A DNA stretch of 64,000 nucleotides, taken from the NCBI RefSeq assembly GCF_002205165.1, contig NZ_NIVS01000054.1:1-64000 (forward strand), in the 5' to 3' direction. Source of the DNA: Stenotrophomonas maltophilia. GTDB lineage: Bacteria; Pseudomonadota; Gammaproteobacteria; Xanthomonadales; Xanthomonadaceae. A program made the position numbers and the translations under genes. Within the stretch, counting starts at the first letter, position 1; each line of letters opens with the position of its first letter. The notes beneath the pieces were generated by a model. That model was not told the origin of the DNA and did not search any database. It saw only the letters and a program-made list of their open reading frames with translations. This document shows positions 1 to 9,453 of the stretch, piece after piece.

Positions 1-883
1 TTTCGCGCAGCAGCGCGACGACGCTCTTCCGTTTGGCAAACCACTGGCGGCGCAGGCGGCCCAGTTCTCTTTCCGCCTCGGCTTTGTCTAGGCACAGAAA
101 GCGCGTGCTCCAGCGATAGCCAAAGCCCAGGCGGTTGAGATCGTCCAGAATCCCCGGCCAGGTCGAGGTCGGAAAGCCCCGCACCGATACCACGCGCAGG
201 TTCTGGTCGCCCAGCATGGGTGCCAGGCCGCCAACCAGTGCGGAGTCGGCCAACAGTGCGTCGATATGGAACGGCACGTCGGGCACACCGACGCGATAGC
301 GCCGCGTGGACACCGTGGTGTGCAGGTAAGTCAGTGTCTGGCTGTCATCCAGCCAGGCAATTTCCGGCATCACGCCGTCGAGCAGGTCGAACACGCGATC
401 GGTTTCCGCCACGAAGGCTTCCAGACGCCCCTGCCAATCCACGCAGTCGCCCGGCGCGTTTTCATAGAGCATCTTGGCGGCACGGGCGCGGGATTCTTCC
501 GGTGGCAGGTAGGCCAGCGTCAGGTGGTAGGCGCTTTCATAGTGATGGCCCGATTCCTCGAAGGCCGCGCGGCGTTCTTCTTCCACCAACCAAGACAGCG
601 GTTCGGGAAACTCGGAACGTGGGTGGCCTGCTGCCGGGCGGCGCTCGGCCTCAATGAACAAGGCCCAGCCTGAACTCAGGCGGCGCAGTGCGTTGTTGAG
701 CCGCGCCGACGTGGCGATCAGCTCGCCTTGCGTGGCGCTGTCCAGATCCGGCCCGCGAAAACGTGCCGTGCGTTGGAACGAGCCATCCTTGTTCAGCACC
801 ACGCCCGGCGCGATCAGCCCAGCCCAGGGCAACCAGTCGGCCAGCAACGCGGGCCGCTGGCGGTATTCGGCAAGGTTCAGCAT
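1..883 (-). CDS. trbE: Conjugal transfer ATPase TrbE (VirB4 family), N-terminal part, cut by window edge
   Basis: About 294 N-terminal residues are present, beginning MLNLAEYRQRPALLADWLPW, and the frame stays open to position 1. TrbE is the large VirB4-type ATPase that powers assembly of the mating-pair type IV secretion channel at the inner membrane. The part seen is the N-terminal domain; the Walker motifs should lie beyond the edge, so the call rests on N-terminal similarity and on position directly after trbB, trbC and trbD. The start lies 9 bp after the trbD stop. Confidence 0.88.
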   Translation of the reverse strand, partial: MLNLAEYRQRPALLADWLPWAGLIAPGVVLNKDGSFQRTARFRGPDLDSATQGELIATSARLNNALRRLSSGWALFIEAERRPAAGHPRSEFPEPLSWLVEEERRAAFEESGHHYESAYHLTLAYLPPEESRARAAKMLYENAPGDCVDWQGRLEAFVAETDRVFDLLDGVMPEIAWLDDSQTLTYLHTTVSTRRYRVGVPDVPFHIDALLADSALVGGLAPMLGDQNLRVVSVRGFPTSTWPGILDDLNRLGFGYRWSTRFLCLDKAEAERELGRLRRQWFAKRKSVVALLRE

Positions 884-892
884 GGCATCCCC

Positions 893-1162
893 CTATGCGT
901 CCAGCAGTGGCTTGTGTTTGATGTGCCGGGCGAAGACCTGCATGAACTGCGGATCGACACGCGCACCCCAGACCGCCAGCGAATGGCCGACGATCCACAG
1001 CACCACGCCGGGAATCCACAGTTGCAGGCCCAGCCCGACGGCGGCGGCCAGCGTGCCATTGGCAATCGCCACGGTGCGCGGCGCGCCGCCCAGCAGGATC
1101 GGTTCGGTCAGCGAGCGGTGCAGCGGCACCTCAAAGCCCGGAAGATCGGTGGCCGTGCTCAT
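893..1162 (-). CDS. trbD: Conjugal transfer protein TrbD (VirB3-like)
   Basis: An 89-residue protein with a central hydrophobic stretch (roughly residues 28-65, two short membrane segments) and a C-terminus containing FARHIKHKPLLDA. VirB3/TrbD proteins are small inner-membrane parts of the type IV secretion system that work with the VirB4 ATPase encoded next to them. Its ATG overlaps the trbC stop in an ATGA at 1159-1162, which fixes the start against a longer in-frame reading that would run back through trbC. Confidence 0.88.
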   Translation of the reverse strand: MSTATDLPGFEVPLHRSLTEPILLGGAPRTVAIANGTLAAAVGLGLQLWIPGVVLWIVGHSLAVWGARVDPQFMQVFARHIKHKPLLDA

Positions 1163-1551
1163 ACGACGGCCCCACCGGAGAAGCTGAAGAACGACAGGAA
1201 GAAGCTCGAAGCCGCGAAGGCGATGGAAAGGCCGAAGACGATCTGGATCAGCTTGCGAAAGCCGCCGCTGGTATCGCCGAAGGCCAGCGCCAGGCCGGTG
1301 GCGATGATGATGATCACCGCGACGATGCGCGCCACCGGCCCCTGGATGGATTCGAGGATGGATTGCAGCGGGCCTTCCCACGGCATCGAGGAACCGGCGG
1401 CCTGCGCGGTTCCGGCCAGGAACAGCAGCAGCGCGGCCAGCAGCAGCCCTTGCCCCGCAGGGCGGGCCAGACTGCGCAGTCGTGCCAGGCTGGACAGGCG
1501 GGGAAGCGGATTTACAGAAAAGCGGAAAGTAGGAACGTGCATCTGCGTCAT
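1159..1551 (-). CDS. trbC: Conjugative pilin precursor TrbC (VirB2-like)
   Basis: A 130-residue protein with a long signal region (hydrophobic run around residues 34-51 ending TAQAAG) followed by two hydrophobic helices (about residues 72-92 and 102-120) separated by a short polar loop. That layout is typical of TrbC/VirB2 prepilins, which are cleaved and in the RP4 case cyclised by TraF; a TraF homologue is encoded at 11909-12496. Both ends overlap neighbours by 4 bp (trbB stop and trbD start), indicating translational coupling. Confidence 0.88.
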   Translation of the reverse strand: MTQMHVPTFRFSVNPLPRLSSLARLRSLARPAGQGLLLAALLLFLAGTAQAAGSSMPWEGPLQSILESIQGPVARIVAVIIIIATGLALAFGDTSGGFRKLIQIVFGLSIAFAASSFFLSFFSFSGGAVV

Positions 1552-2618
1552 GGCAGTTCTCCAGGTTGGTCAAGGGACGGGGAAGTCGCAGCGGCATCGG
1601 CTGCAAGAGGAACCGGCGTCAGCTCGGGAAACGGCGTTTCCAGCGCATCCACCAGGCGGTAGCCCACGCCGTCGAAACCGACGACGCGGGAAATGGTTTC
1701 GACGTGGCGCTTGCGACCGCGGCCTGCGATGTGGATCACGACATTGACCGCCTCGGCGATCAGGGCGCGGGGCGGATTCACCGCCACTTCGAGGATCAGT
1801 TGCTCCAGGCGCAGCAGTGCGCCCAACGCGGAGCCGGCATGAATGGTGGCGATGCCACCGGGGTGCCCGGTGCCCCAGACCTTCACAAGATCCAGCGCTT
1901 CGCCGCCGCGCACTTCGCCCACGATCACGCGATCCGGGCGCAGCCGCATCGTGGTGCGCACCAACTCCTGCATCGACACCACGCCCGCACGGGTGCGCAG
2001 CGGCACATGGTCACGGGCTGCGCATTGCAGTTCGATGGTGTCTTCGAGCACCAGCACGCGGTCGCCGGTGACGGCGATCTCGGCCAGCAAGGCATTGGCC
2101 AGCGTGGTCTTGCCGGTGCTGGTGCCTCCGGCGATCAGGATGTTGTGCCGCTCGCGCACGGCATGACGCAGAAACTCGGCCTGCCCAGCGGTCAGGATGC
2201 CATCGGCCACATAGCGATCCAGACCGATGATGCTCACGGCACGCTTGCGTAGCGCAAAGGCTGGGCCGGGTGCGGCGGGCGGCAAGATGCCCTCAAAGCG
2301 CTCGCCGGTTTCTGGCAGTTCGGCAGTCAAGAGCGGCTGGCCGCGATGCACCTCCGCTCCAACATGGGCAGCGACCAGGCGGATGATGCGTTCGCCATCA
2401 GCCTCAGGTAGTTCGACGCCCAGCGGCGCACGGCCAGACGATAGCCGATCCACCCACAATGTCCGGTCGGGGTTGAGCATCACTTCGACCACGTCCGGAT
2501 CTTCCAGCGCAGCAGCGATCACCGGCCCCATCGCCGTGCGCAACATCTGGATGCGGCGATCCTGGGACGCGGCAGCGGATGAGCGTGGCTCGGGCGGGAT
2601 TTGAGGAACGGCACTCAT
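1548..2618 (-). CDS. trbB: Type IV secretion ATPase TrbB (VirB11 family)
   Basis: A 356-residue hexameric-type traffic ATPase. The Walker A motif GGTSTGKTT is at residues 164-172, followed by the LVLEDTIELQ Asp/Glu box and HPGGIATIHAGSA, the conserved His box of VirB11/PilT-like enzymes. It would energise pilus assembly and substrate transfer at the cytoplasmic face of the channel. Length is normal for TrbB. The start overlaps the stop of the CopG-type gene by 4 bp, and the stop overlaps trbC by 4 bp. Confidence 0.93.
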   Translation of the reverse strand: MSAVPQIPPEPRSSAAASQDRRIQMLRTAMGPVIAAALEDPDVVEVMLNPDRTLWVDRLSSGRAPLGVELPEADGERIIRLVAAHVGAEVHRGQPLLTAELPETGERFEGILPPAAPGPAFALRKRAVSIIGLDRYVADGILTAGQAEFLRHAVRERHNILIAGGTSTGKTTLANALLAEIAVTGDRVLVLEDTIELQCAARDHVPLRTRAGVVSMQELVRTTMRLRPDRVIVGEVRGGEALDLVKVWGTGHPGGIATIHAGSALGALLRLEQLILEVAVNPPRALIAEAVNVVIHIAGRGRKRHVETISRVVGFDGVGYRLVDALETPFPELTPVPLAADAAATSPSLDQPGELP

Positions 2619-3091
2619 GACGCACGCTCCGCAGTGCGTTTATGGGCGGCTGCCATCACCGCCGCGTCATCCATGCGCATGGGGTCAGAATGCAGTTCTT
2701 CCACCACATCGCGTACCAGGCTGCGGCCCCGCAGCAGGTTGCGGCCCAACTGTTCGACGAACTGCTCGAAACGCGCCTTGCCCTGGGCACGGGCAGCGTC
2801 TTGATGCACCTCGGGTACTGGCGTGCTGACGGTCAGGAAGTAGCGGATGAACAGCGCGAGTGTTTCGATCTGGATGTTTTGGTCACGCTCCAAACGCTCG
2901 GCCTGCCGTGATAGGCGATCCAGTCGTTTGGCGATGGCTGCCTCGCGCTGGTCGCCCGCGTCCGGTGACAGCCATGACGCCAGCGCCGCTGCGACGATGG
3001 ACGATTTGGATACGCCTTTCTTGGCGGCCAGTTCGTCGAGGCGCTTGGCATGCTCGCGCTGGATGAACAGATTGAGTCGGTATTGGCTCAT
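2615..3091 (-). CDS. CopG-type ribbon-helix-helix protein of the tra/trb operon
   Basis: A 158-residue protein. The first about 45 residues (MSQYRLNLFIQREHAKRLDE onward, then KKGVSKSSIVAAALASWL) look like a ribbon-helix-helix DNA-binding fold. The rest is charged and helical, with a region of possible membrane or coiled-coil contact around residues 75-100. Genes of this type sit between traG and trbB in Tn4371-like ICEs and are usually annotated as CopG-family regulators. It overlaps both neighbours by 4 bp, so it is part of the transfer operon. Its DNA target is not evident. Confidence 0.75.
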   Translation of the reverse strand: MSQYRLNLFIQREHAKRLDELAAKKGVSKSSIVAAALASWLSPDAGDQREAAIAKRLDRLSRQAERLERDQNIQIETLALFIRYFLTVSTPVPEVHQDAARAQGKARFEQFVEQLGRNLLRGRSLVRDVVEELHSDPMRMDDAAVMAAAHKRTAERAS

Positions 3092-5082
3092 AGGTCGATT
3101 CCGTCGTTGGGGTCGAGGGATGCCAGTCGCGCCGTGCGTTGCATGGCGGGGTCAAGCTGGCTGGGAAGCGGCAACGGGTCGTCGTCATCGAGCAGCGACA
3201 GGTCGCTGGCCGGGTGTTCCGGCTCGGGGTCGTAGGCGACGGTTTCCGACAGTTCGGGCTGACGGCGTGGGCCGCCGTCATCGGTCTGACCCAAGTTCTC
3301 CAGGTCATCAGCGGATGCCGTAGCGGGTACGGGCGGAATCGCCAGCCCGCTCCAGTCGTCAGGGCGCGCAGGCGGCACATCCGCAGAGCGGCCTGCCGTC
3401 ACCGCAGGCGGAGGCAATACCCGTTGCTTGAAATTGGCGTCGGCGAAATAGCGCAGCTTCTTCGCCTTGATCGGCGCGACGCTGGACACCATCACCACGG
3501 CCTCATCGGGCGGAAGCTGCATCACTTCGCCCGGCGTCAGCAGCGGCCGCGCCGTCTCCTGCCGCGACACCATCAGATGCCCCAGCCACGGTGCAAGACG
3601 GTGGCCTGCGTAGTTGCGCTGGGCGCGCAGCTCGGTGGCAGTGCCGAGGGTTTCAGAGATGCGTTTGGCGGTGCGCTCGTCGTTCGTGGCGAACGTCACG
3701 CGCACATGGCAGTTGTCGAGGATGGAATGGTTCTGCCCATACGCCTTGTCGATCTGGTTGAGCGACTGTGCGATGAGGAAACTGCGGATGCCGTAGCCCG
3801 CCATGAAGGCCAGCGCCGTCTCGAAGAAGTCCAGGCGGCCCAGCGCCGGGAACTCATCGAGCATCAGCAGCAGCTTGTGGCGGCGTTGGATGCCGTCACT
3901 GCCATCCAGCGATTCGGTGAGCCGTCGGCCGATCTGGTTGAGGATCAGCCGGATCAGCGGTTTGGTGCGGCTGATGTCGGACGGCGGCACCACCAGATAG
4001 AGCGATACCGGGTGCTCGGCGGAAATCAGGTCGGCGATGCGCCAGTCGCAGCGCGAGGTGACTTCGGCCACCGTGGGGTCGCGGTACAGCCCCAGGAATG
4101 ACATGGCGGTGGAGAGTACGCCCGACCGCTCGTTGTCCGACTTGTTGAGCACTTCGCGGGCAGCGGATGCAACGACGGGATGCTGCGTATCGCCAAGGTG
4201 CTTGGTCGTCATCATCCAGTGCAAGGTCAGCTCGAACGGGCTGGCCGGATCGGACAGGAAGTTGGCGACGCCACGCAGCGTCTTGTCTTCCCCCGCGTAA
4301 AGCACATGCAGGATGGCGCCGACCAGTAGCGCGTGACTGGTCTTCTCCCAATGGTTGCGCTTCTCCAGTGCGCCTTCGGGATCGACCAGGATGTCGGCGA
4401 TGTTTTGCACGTCGCGTACTTCGTGCGCGCCACGCCTCACTTCCAGCAGCGGGTTGTAGGCTGCCGAACTGGCATCGGTCGGGTTGAACAGTAGGCAGTG
4501 CGAGAAACGCGAGCGCCAGCCTGCGGTGATCTGCCAGTTCTCGCCTTTGATGTCGTGGATGACGGCGGACGCGGGCCAGGAAAGCAGCGTCGGCACCACC
4601 AGGCCCACGCCCTTGCCGGAGCGCGTCGGCGCAAAGGTCAGGACGTGTTCCGGCCCTTCGTGCCGCAGGTATTGGCCATCATGTTGGCCGAGAAAGACCC
4701 CAGCGGGCTGCGTCAGCCCGGCCTTGCGAATGTCGGCAGCATCGGCCCAGTGGGCAGACCCGTAAGTCGTCACCTTGCGCGCCTGGCGCGAGCGCCACAC
4801 CGACATAGCGATGGCGACCGCCACGGCTAGCAAGCCGCTGCTTGCCGCGATCATGCCGCCGGTATCGAACACCTGCGGCGCGTAGGCATCGAAGAAGAAC
4901 CACCATTCGAACAGCTTCCATGGGTAATAAACCGGCGTACCGTACAAGTCGAACCAGGGCGAGCCCAGGCGTAGCTGGTAACCCAAGGCGGCGGCTGTCC
5001 ATTGTGTGGCACCCCACACACCGGCGATCACAATGCCGAATACGGCGGCGATCTGCCCGAACAACACCCCTTGAGCTTGCAT
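3088..5082 (-). CDS. traG: Coupling protein TraG (VirD4 family)
   Basis: A 664-residue type IV coupling protein that links the relaxase-DNA complex to the secretion channel. N-terminal membrane segments are seen at about residues 10-30 and 76-95. The Walker A motif APTRSGKGVG is at residues 151-160, followed by VIHDIKGENW. The Walker B motif is in LLLMLDEFPALG, followed by the SLNQIDKAYG region. The C-terminal tail is acidic and probably disordered. A strong Shine-Dalgarno GGAGG lies before the ATG. It is the first gene of the run traG, copG, trbB, trbC, trbD, trbE. Confidence 0.94.
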   Translation of the reverse strand: MQAQGVLFGQIAAVFGIVIAGVWGATQWTAAALGYQLRLGSPWFDLYGTPVYYPWKLFEWWFFFDAYAPQVFDTGGMIAASSGLLAVAVAIAMSVWRSRQARKVTTYGSAHWADAADIRKAGLTQPAGVFLGQHDGQYLRHEGPEHVLTFAPTRSGKGVGLVVPTLLSWPASAVIHDIKGENWQITAGWRSRFSHCLLFNPTDASSAAYNPLLEVRRGAHEVRDVQNIADILVDPEGALEKRNHWEKTSHALLVGAILHVLYAGEDKTLRGVANFLSDPASPFELTLHWMMTTKHLGDTQHPVVASAAREVLNKSDNERSGVLSTAMSFLGLYRDPTVAEVTSRCDWRIADLISAEHPVSLYLVVPPSDISRTKPLIRLILNQIGRRLTESLDGSDGIQRRHKLLLMLDEFPALGRLDFFETALAFMAGYGIRSFLIAQSLNQIDKAYGQNHSILDNCHVRVTFATNDERTAKRISETLGTATELRAQRNYAGHRLAPWLGHLMVSRQETARPLLTPGEVMQLPPDEAVVMVSSVAPIKAKKLRYFADANFKQRVLPPPAVTAGRSADVPPARPDDWSGLAIPPVPATASADDLENLGQTDDGGPRRQPELSETVAYDPEPEHPASDLSLLDDDDPLPLPSQLDPAMQRTARLASLDPNDGIDL

Positions 5083-5316
5083 ACCCTTGCCTCCAATTTC
5101 TCCTGCGCTGATTCCTCAATCAGACGCGACACAAAGGCGTGCCGCAGGCGTCAGGATCGGTGCCGGTTCAGTGCCGGTCAAAGACCGTTATCGGTAGCAA
5201 GGTGATGCAAAAAGCATGGTTTCATGCAGAGACGAAACCAGTAAAAACGTCGCAGGCGTGGGCGCGCTGCAGCGTGTTGAGAAAGAAAACGAGGATTTTT
5301 GGCAAACCGCCAACGA
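5083..5316. promoter_or_regulatory. Intergenic region upstream of traG
   Basis: No gene is supported here. It should hold the promoter of the traG-trb operon (minus strand). A short inverted repeat GCATG-GTTT-CATGC lies at 5214-5227 and GGTTTC/GAAACC at 5218-5239. GTGCCGGT is repeated around 5160-5179. None of these can be assigned to a known regulator. Confidence 0.35.
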
Positions 5317-5589
5317 TCAGAACTTGGGCGGCGTTTCCGATGGTGTGTAAGGCTCCTTGCCATCGCCGAAGAACCTCTTGTTCGTCGCCTCTGCCACCCG
5401 GTTACACAGCACGTCACCCATCGTCGGGCGCTCGGTCTTGCACTGGCGGCGCAGTTCCTTCAAGCGTGCGGGGTCAGCGGCCAACCTTTGCACGGTCGGG
5501 ACATTCGCCCACTGTCCCTGCGGCTCGGACGGGCCGCAAGCCGTGAGCGCAGCAACCAACAGGTATGGAGCAATCAGTCTCATGGTCAT
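5317..5589 (-). CDS. eexN: EexN-family entry-exclusion lipoprotein
   Basis: A 90-residue protein with a lipoprotein signal peptide; the lipobox LTAC places the modified cysteine at residue 18. The mature part contains QRLAADPARLKELRRQCK and CNRVAEATNKRFFG, the conserved pattern of EexN-type proteins that block redundant conjugation into a cell already carrying the element. AGGAGG lies 10 bases before ATG 5589 and this ATG overlaps the lysR stop in ATGA, so this start is preferred over the longer upstream reading. Confidence 0.8.
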   Translation of the reverse strand: MTMRLIAPYLLVAALTACGPSEPQGQWANVPTVQRLAADPARLKELRRQCKTERPTMGDVLCNRVAEATNKRFFGDGKEPYTPSETPPKF

Positions 5590-6533
5590 GGTTCGGTTTC
5601 CTCCTGGGGATCGGGTTCCAGGGCGCACGTGGTTCTACTGCCCTCCGGTGATTCGATGACCTGTACACGTCCGATGAAGCGCGTCAGTACGTCCGAGGAT
5701 TTACCTTCCCTATGGAGCACGTAGGTCGTCAGCAAGGCGGCGCGGCCCCCTAAGGGCCGCGCAACCACGCCCGGCTCACGACAACCCAGGATGTGCGGCG
5801 CTCCGGCCAGCCCCAGCGCAAAGCCTGCTGCGACCAGTACCATCATCAGATCAAACGATGCCACACGTTCAGCAATCAGTGGCTCCATGTCAGCACGTCG
5901 CAGGACGCGCTCGACCTGGCGCGCGTGGCCTTCGCATACCTGTGGATCGCATAGCACCAGCGGATAGCGCAGCAGTTCTTCTAGAGGGATGCGCTTGTGC
6001 CTGAGCAGAGGGTGACGTGCAGGCACCGCCACCATCAACGCATTGCTCCAGACCTCCTTGGCCACGATGCCATCACCAACTTCATCGGACTGAGCAAAAC
6101 CTACGTCGTACAGATCATCATGCAGCCCCTTTACCTGCTGCGCTAGGGGAACCTCGAACAGGCGGATCTCGACTTCGGGCTCCTCCTGCCGGCACATCGC
6201 CAACAAGGTTGGCAGGCGTGAGGGCGTGATGCCATCTGACAATGCGATGCGCAACTGCGCTCGGAAGCCGTTAGCGGCCGCCTTGACACTATCGCGCGCC
6301 TGCTGCAAGGAGGTAAAGATGCGCGGCACGTGTTCCAGGAATAGCTTGCCCGCCCGCGTTAGTCGCGTGCTGCGACTGGTGCGCACGAATAACTGTTCGC
6401 CTAGCTCTTCTTCCAGCTCCTTGATGGAGCGCGACAGCGGTGATTGCTCAATGTGCAACCGCTCGGCAGCGCGAGCGAAATGAAGCTCTTCAGCAACTGC
6501 CAGAAAACATCGGAGGTGACGTAATTCCATCAA
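5586..6533 (-). CDS. LysR-family transcriptional regulator
   Basis: A 315-residue LysR-type regulator: an N-terminal winged HTH (MELRHLRCFLAVAEELHFAR, then AAERLHIEQSPLSRSIKELE) and a C-terminal periplasmic-binding-protein-like effector domain from about residue 90. The effector is unknown. It overlaps the entry-exclusion gene by 4 bp, so the two are co-translated. LysR genes upstream of traG recur in this ICE family, which suggests control of transfer or cargo genes, but that is inference. Confidence 0.88.
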   Translation of the reverse strand: MMELRHLRCFLAVAEELHFARAAERLHIEQSPLSRSIKELEEELGEQLFVRTSRSTRLTRAGKLFLEHVPRIFTSLQQARDSVKAAANGFRAQLRIALSDGITPSRLPTLLAMCRQEEPEVEIRLFEVPLAQQVKGLHDDLYDVGFAQSDEVGDGIVAKEVWSNALMVAVPARHPLLRHKRIPLEELLRYPLVLCDPQVCEGHARQVERVLRRADMEPLIAERVASFDLMMVLVAAGFALGLAGAPHILGCREPGVVARPLGGRAALLTTYVLHREGKSSDVLTRFIGRVQVIESPEGSRTTCALEPDPQEETEP

Positions 6534-6580
6534 AAAATTCCCTTTTACTGCGACTCAATCCTTCAGGAATACATAGTGAG

Positions 6581-6596
6581 AGGTCGGTACTGACCT
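6581..6596. promoter_or_regulatory. Imperfect palindrome upstream of lysR
   Basis: AGGTCGGTACTGACCT is a 16-base palindrome with one mismatched pair, 48 bases upstream of the lysR start. It could be an operator for LysR itself or for another regulator. The rest of 6534-6712 shows no gene. Confidence 0.3.
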
Positions 6597-6712
6597 GACC
6601 ACCACGGGACCCTAGGTTGAGCCGCAGTGCGTGAACAATCAGCGGGCCGCGCGCCTTGTTTGGCGCTCCCAACAAGGTCCATATCGCGTTTGCGAAAAGT
6701 GTCTGTCCGGTA

Positions 6713-7561
6713 TCAGTGGAGCAGCAGCAGAGGAAGTTTGGCCCAGCGCAGCATGCTGGTCGTCGTGCTACCAACCAGAAACTGGCGAATCCGTGAGTGG
6801 CCATATGCCCCCATCGCGAGAAGGCTAATCGCGTGTTCCTGGCAGTAGGTTTTCAGCACATCCTCGACATCGCCCTGGCTGATTGTTGCGTGGGTCGTGT
6901 AGCCAGCCCGCTGCAATTCGTCGGTCGCCCATTCAAGTTGCGCCTGATGTTCCACCGATGACTCGACAACCATCAGAAGATGACAGTGGAGACCGTTGAG
7001 TAGTGGGCTCCGTACTAGGTGCTCAACCACACGACGGCCGTTAGCGCTACCGTCGAAGGCAACCAGAAAGCGTTGCGGTTTTACGAACTCTGTGGGTATT
7101 ACAAGCACCGGACACTGCAGAGTGCGTATAACGCTCTCGACATTGCCGCCAATGTGATGGAGCTTACTTTGGCCATGCTCGCCCTGGCGGCCGATGACCA
7201 GCAGACGGATATCATCCTCCATTGCCTTGAGGGTATCGACCAAGTTGCCATGGCGTTGCAGCAAATTAGGATGCACAACCCCAAGTTGGTCTAAGCAGCG
7301 AGTGGCAGCTTCAAGCAGGCTTTGGCCGTGTTCGCGCGCCAAACGGCCGCGTTTCTCGTCCAATTTAGCTAGTTCTTGAAGTAGATTTTCGCGACTGTCG
7401 AGCCCTATGTTGCCAGTTAAATCGGAGGACACCTGGGACGCTTGTTCCAGAACATGCAGCAAGGTCAGGGGAGCAGCAAGGCGCAAGCTGGCCCAAGCGG
7501 AGTAGTCGCATACCGCGATTGTCGAACGCGAACCGTCGATGCAAGAAACGATTGTTTTCAT
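6713..7561 (-). CDS. Tandem-domain universal stress protein
   Basis: A 282-residue protein with two Usp domains (about residues 1-155 and 160-282). The second domain carries the ATP-binding pattern G-x2-G-x9-G-S as GAYGHSRIRQFLVGS near the C-terminus; the first has the looser GRQGEHGQSKLHHIGGN. The protein is probably cytoplasmic and nucleotide-binding. It follows the SulP gene by 89 bp on the same strand, so the two likely form a cargo operon. Such SulP-Usp pairs are common on mobile elements and may tie anion transport to stress, but no substrate can be read from the sequence. Confidence 0.88.
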   Translation of the reverse strand: MKTIVSCIDGSRSTIAVCDYSAWASLRLAAPLTLLHVLEQASQVSSDLTGNIGLDSRENLLQELAKLDEKRGRLAREHGQSLLEAATRCLDQLGVVHPNLLQRHGNLVDTLKAMEDDIRLLVIGRQGEHGQSKLHHIGGNVESVIRTLQCPVLVIPTEFVKPQRFLVAFDGSANGRRVVEHLVRSPLLNGLHCHLLMVVESSVEHQAQLEWATDELQRAGYTTHATISQGDVEDVLKTYCQEHAISLLAMGAYGHSRIRQFLVGSTTTSMLRWAKLPLLLLH

Positions 7562-7650
7562 AAGAGTTCCTCTTAGCCTCCATATGGCACGGAGCGCATG
7601 GGTGGTAAGGGCTACTTCATACGGAGCAGCCCATCAAAAGTCGGCAGGGT

Positions 7651-9138
7651 TTAATGCGCCATCAACTTGTCTAGGGCATCGGGCTTATCGTGCACGCCGA
7701 AGCGGTCGACGATGGTGGCGCTGGCCTCGTTCAATCCGAGTACTTCGACCTCGGTACCTTCTCGACGGAATTTGATGACCACTTTGTCCAGTGCAGCGAC
7801 GGCCGTGATATCCCAAAAGTGCGCATGCGTTAGATCAATCGTGACCCTCTCAAGCGCCTCCTTGAAATCAAACGCTGCCATGAACTTGTCTGCCGAGCTG
7901 AAGAACACCTGGCCGGAGACTGTATAGCTGCGGCGTTTACCGGCTGCATCCAGCGAAGAACGGATGCTCATGTAATGGCTAACCTTATTGGCAAAGAACA
8001 TACCGGCCAGCAGCACGCCAGCCAGCACACCAAAGGCTAGGTTGTGAGTAGCTACGACTACCACAACAGTGACAACCATGACGATATTCGTCGACAACGG
8101 GTGTTTCTTTAGGTGGCGCAGCGAATCCCAACTGAACGTGCCGATAGACACCATGATCATGACTGCCACCAGCGCTGCCATCGGAATTTTCTTCAACCAG
8201 TCACCTAGGAAGACCACCATCAGCAACAGGAATACGCCCGCGGCCAGAGACGACAAACGGGAGCGACCGCCTGATTTCACGTTGATGATCGATTGACCAA
8301 TCATTGCGCAGCCAGCCATGCCGCCAAGCAGGCCTGAGGCGATATTCGCAATTCCTTGTCCCTTGCACTCACGGTTCTTGTCGCTGGGAGTGTCAGTCAA
8401 ATCATCGACAATGGTCGCCGTCATCATCGACTCCAGCAGACCGACCACGGCCAGCGCCGCCGAATAGGGGAATATGATCGCCAACGTTTCGAAAGTCAGT
8501 GGCACATCAGGCCATAGGAAGACTGGCAGCGTATCCGGCAGTTGCCCCATATCACCGACCGTGCGGATATCCAACCCAACCGATATAGCAACCACGGTTA
8601 GCACAATGATGCACACCAGCGGCGATGGAATCAGCTTGCCGATCTTGGGGACATAGGGATACAGGTAGATGATGCCGAGACCTGCGGCTGTCATGGCATA
8701 GACGTGCCAAGTTACATTGGTCAGTTCGGGAAGCTGAGCCATGAAAATCAGGATTGCCAACGCGTTTACGAAGCCGGTCACCACCGAGCGCGAGACGAAA
8801 CGCATAAGTGCGCCCAGCTTGAGCCAGCCCGCGCATATTTGAATGAGGCCAGTGAGAACCGTCGCGGCCAGCAGATACTGAAGACCGTGTTCTTTAACCA
8901 GCGTCACCATCAGCAATGCCATAGCGCCCGTGGCGGCCGAAATCATGCCAGGGCGCCCACCTGCAAAGGCGATTACGAAGGAGATGCAGAACGAACCGTA
9001 GAGCCCTACTTTAGGGTCTACGCCTGCAATGATTGAAAAGGCAATTGCCTCAGGGATGAGTGCCAACGCGACAACAACGCCAGCGAGTAAGTCTTGCCGG
9101 ACGTTGTACAGCCAATTCTGGCGCAAAATTTTTATCAT
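7651..9138 (-). CDS. SulP-family anion transporter with STAS domain
   Basis: A 495-residue inner-membrane protein. The SulP signature region [20 protein letters not shown] lies near the N-terminus, many membrane segments follow up to about residue 390, and a C-terminal STAS domain ends the protein ([20 protein letters not shown] region). SulP proteins carry sulfate, bicarbonate or other anions; the substrate here is unknown. An in-frame TTG at 9222 would add 28 residues, but it runs through a perfect inverted repeat and adds charged residues unlike the family, so ATG 9138 is preferred. Confidence 0.88.
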   Translation of the reverse strand: MIKILRQNWLYNVRQDLLAGVVVALALIPEAIAFSIIAGVDPKVGLYGSFCISFVIAFAGGRPGMISAATGAMALLMVTLVKEHGLQYLLAATVLTGLIQICAGWLKLGALMRFVSRSVVTGFVNALAILIFMAQLPELTNVTWHVYAMTAAGLGIIYLYPYVPKIGKLIPSPLVCIIVLTVVAISVGLDIRTVGDMGQLPDTLPVFLWPDVPLTFETLAIIFPYSAALAVVGLLESMMTATIVDDLTDTPSDKNRECKGQGIANIASGLLGGMAGCAMIGQSIINVKSGGRSRLSSLAAGVFLLLMVVFLGDWLKKIPMAALVAVMIMVSIGTFSWDSLRHLKKHPLSTNIVMVVTVVVVVATHNLAFGVLAGVLLAGMFFANKVSHYMSIRSSLDAAGKRRSYTVSGQVFFSSADKFMAAFDFKEALERVTIDLTHAHFWDITAVAALDKVVIKFRREGTEVEVLGLNEASATIVDRFGVHDKPDALDKLMAH

Positions 9139-9453
9139 TAGTCTATTCCAGGGCGTGCTCAAGCACAGGCTGAAATAGACGTAGAGGCGAAACTTATTTC
9201 GCTCACGAAATAAGTAACTCAACCCCAGAGAGGGGTTGACGAATCACGACCAGTCGAATAGGCAGCCTCGTGCGAGCGAAGATTGATTTAAGAAAAGGCT
9301 CGCTTCGAGACTGATAACTACACTGGTAAAAACTCCGGGTTGACTGGACGTGGGTCAATTATTTGCTTAGGAATTGTAACCAACTTCCTGCATAGACGCA
9401 AGCTGCTACATATATACGAAATGAACTCCAACAGAGCGGTGCCCTGTGTCAGT
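9139..9453. promoter_or_regulatory. Intergenic region upstream of sulP with perfect 10-bp inverted repeat
   Basis: No gene is supported in these 315 bases, which are more AT-rich than the flanks. At 9192-9215, ACTTATTTCG and CGAAATAAGT form a perfect 10-bp inverted repeat around CTCA, about 55-75 bases upstream of the sulP start. It has no T-run, so an operator or a leader hairpin is more likely than a terminator. Confidence 0.5.

Noticed and set aside
9139..9222. N-terminal extension of SulP from a TTG codon
   Set aside because: Adds 28 atypical residues and runs through a perfect inverted repeat that is better read as a regulatory site.
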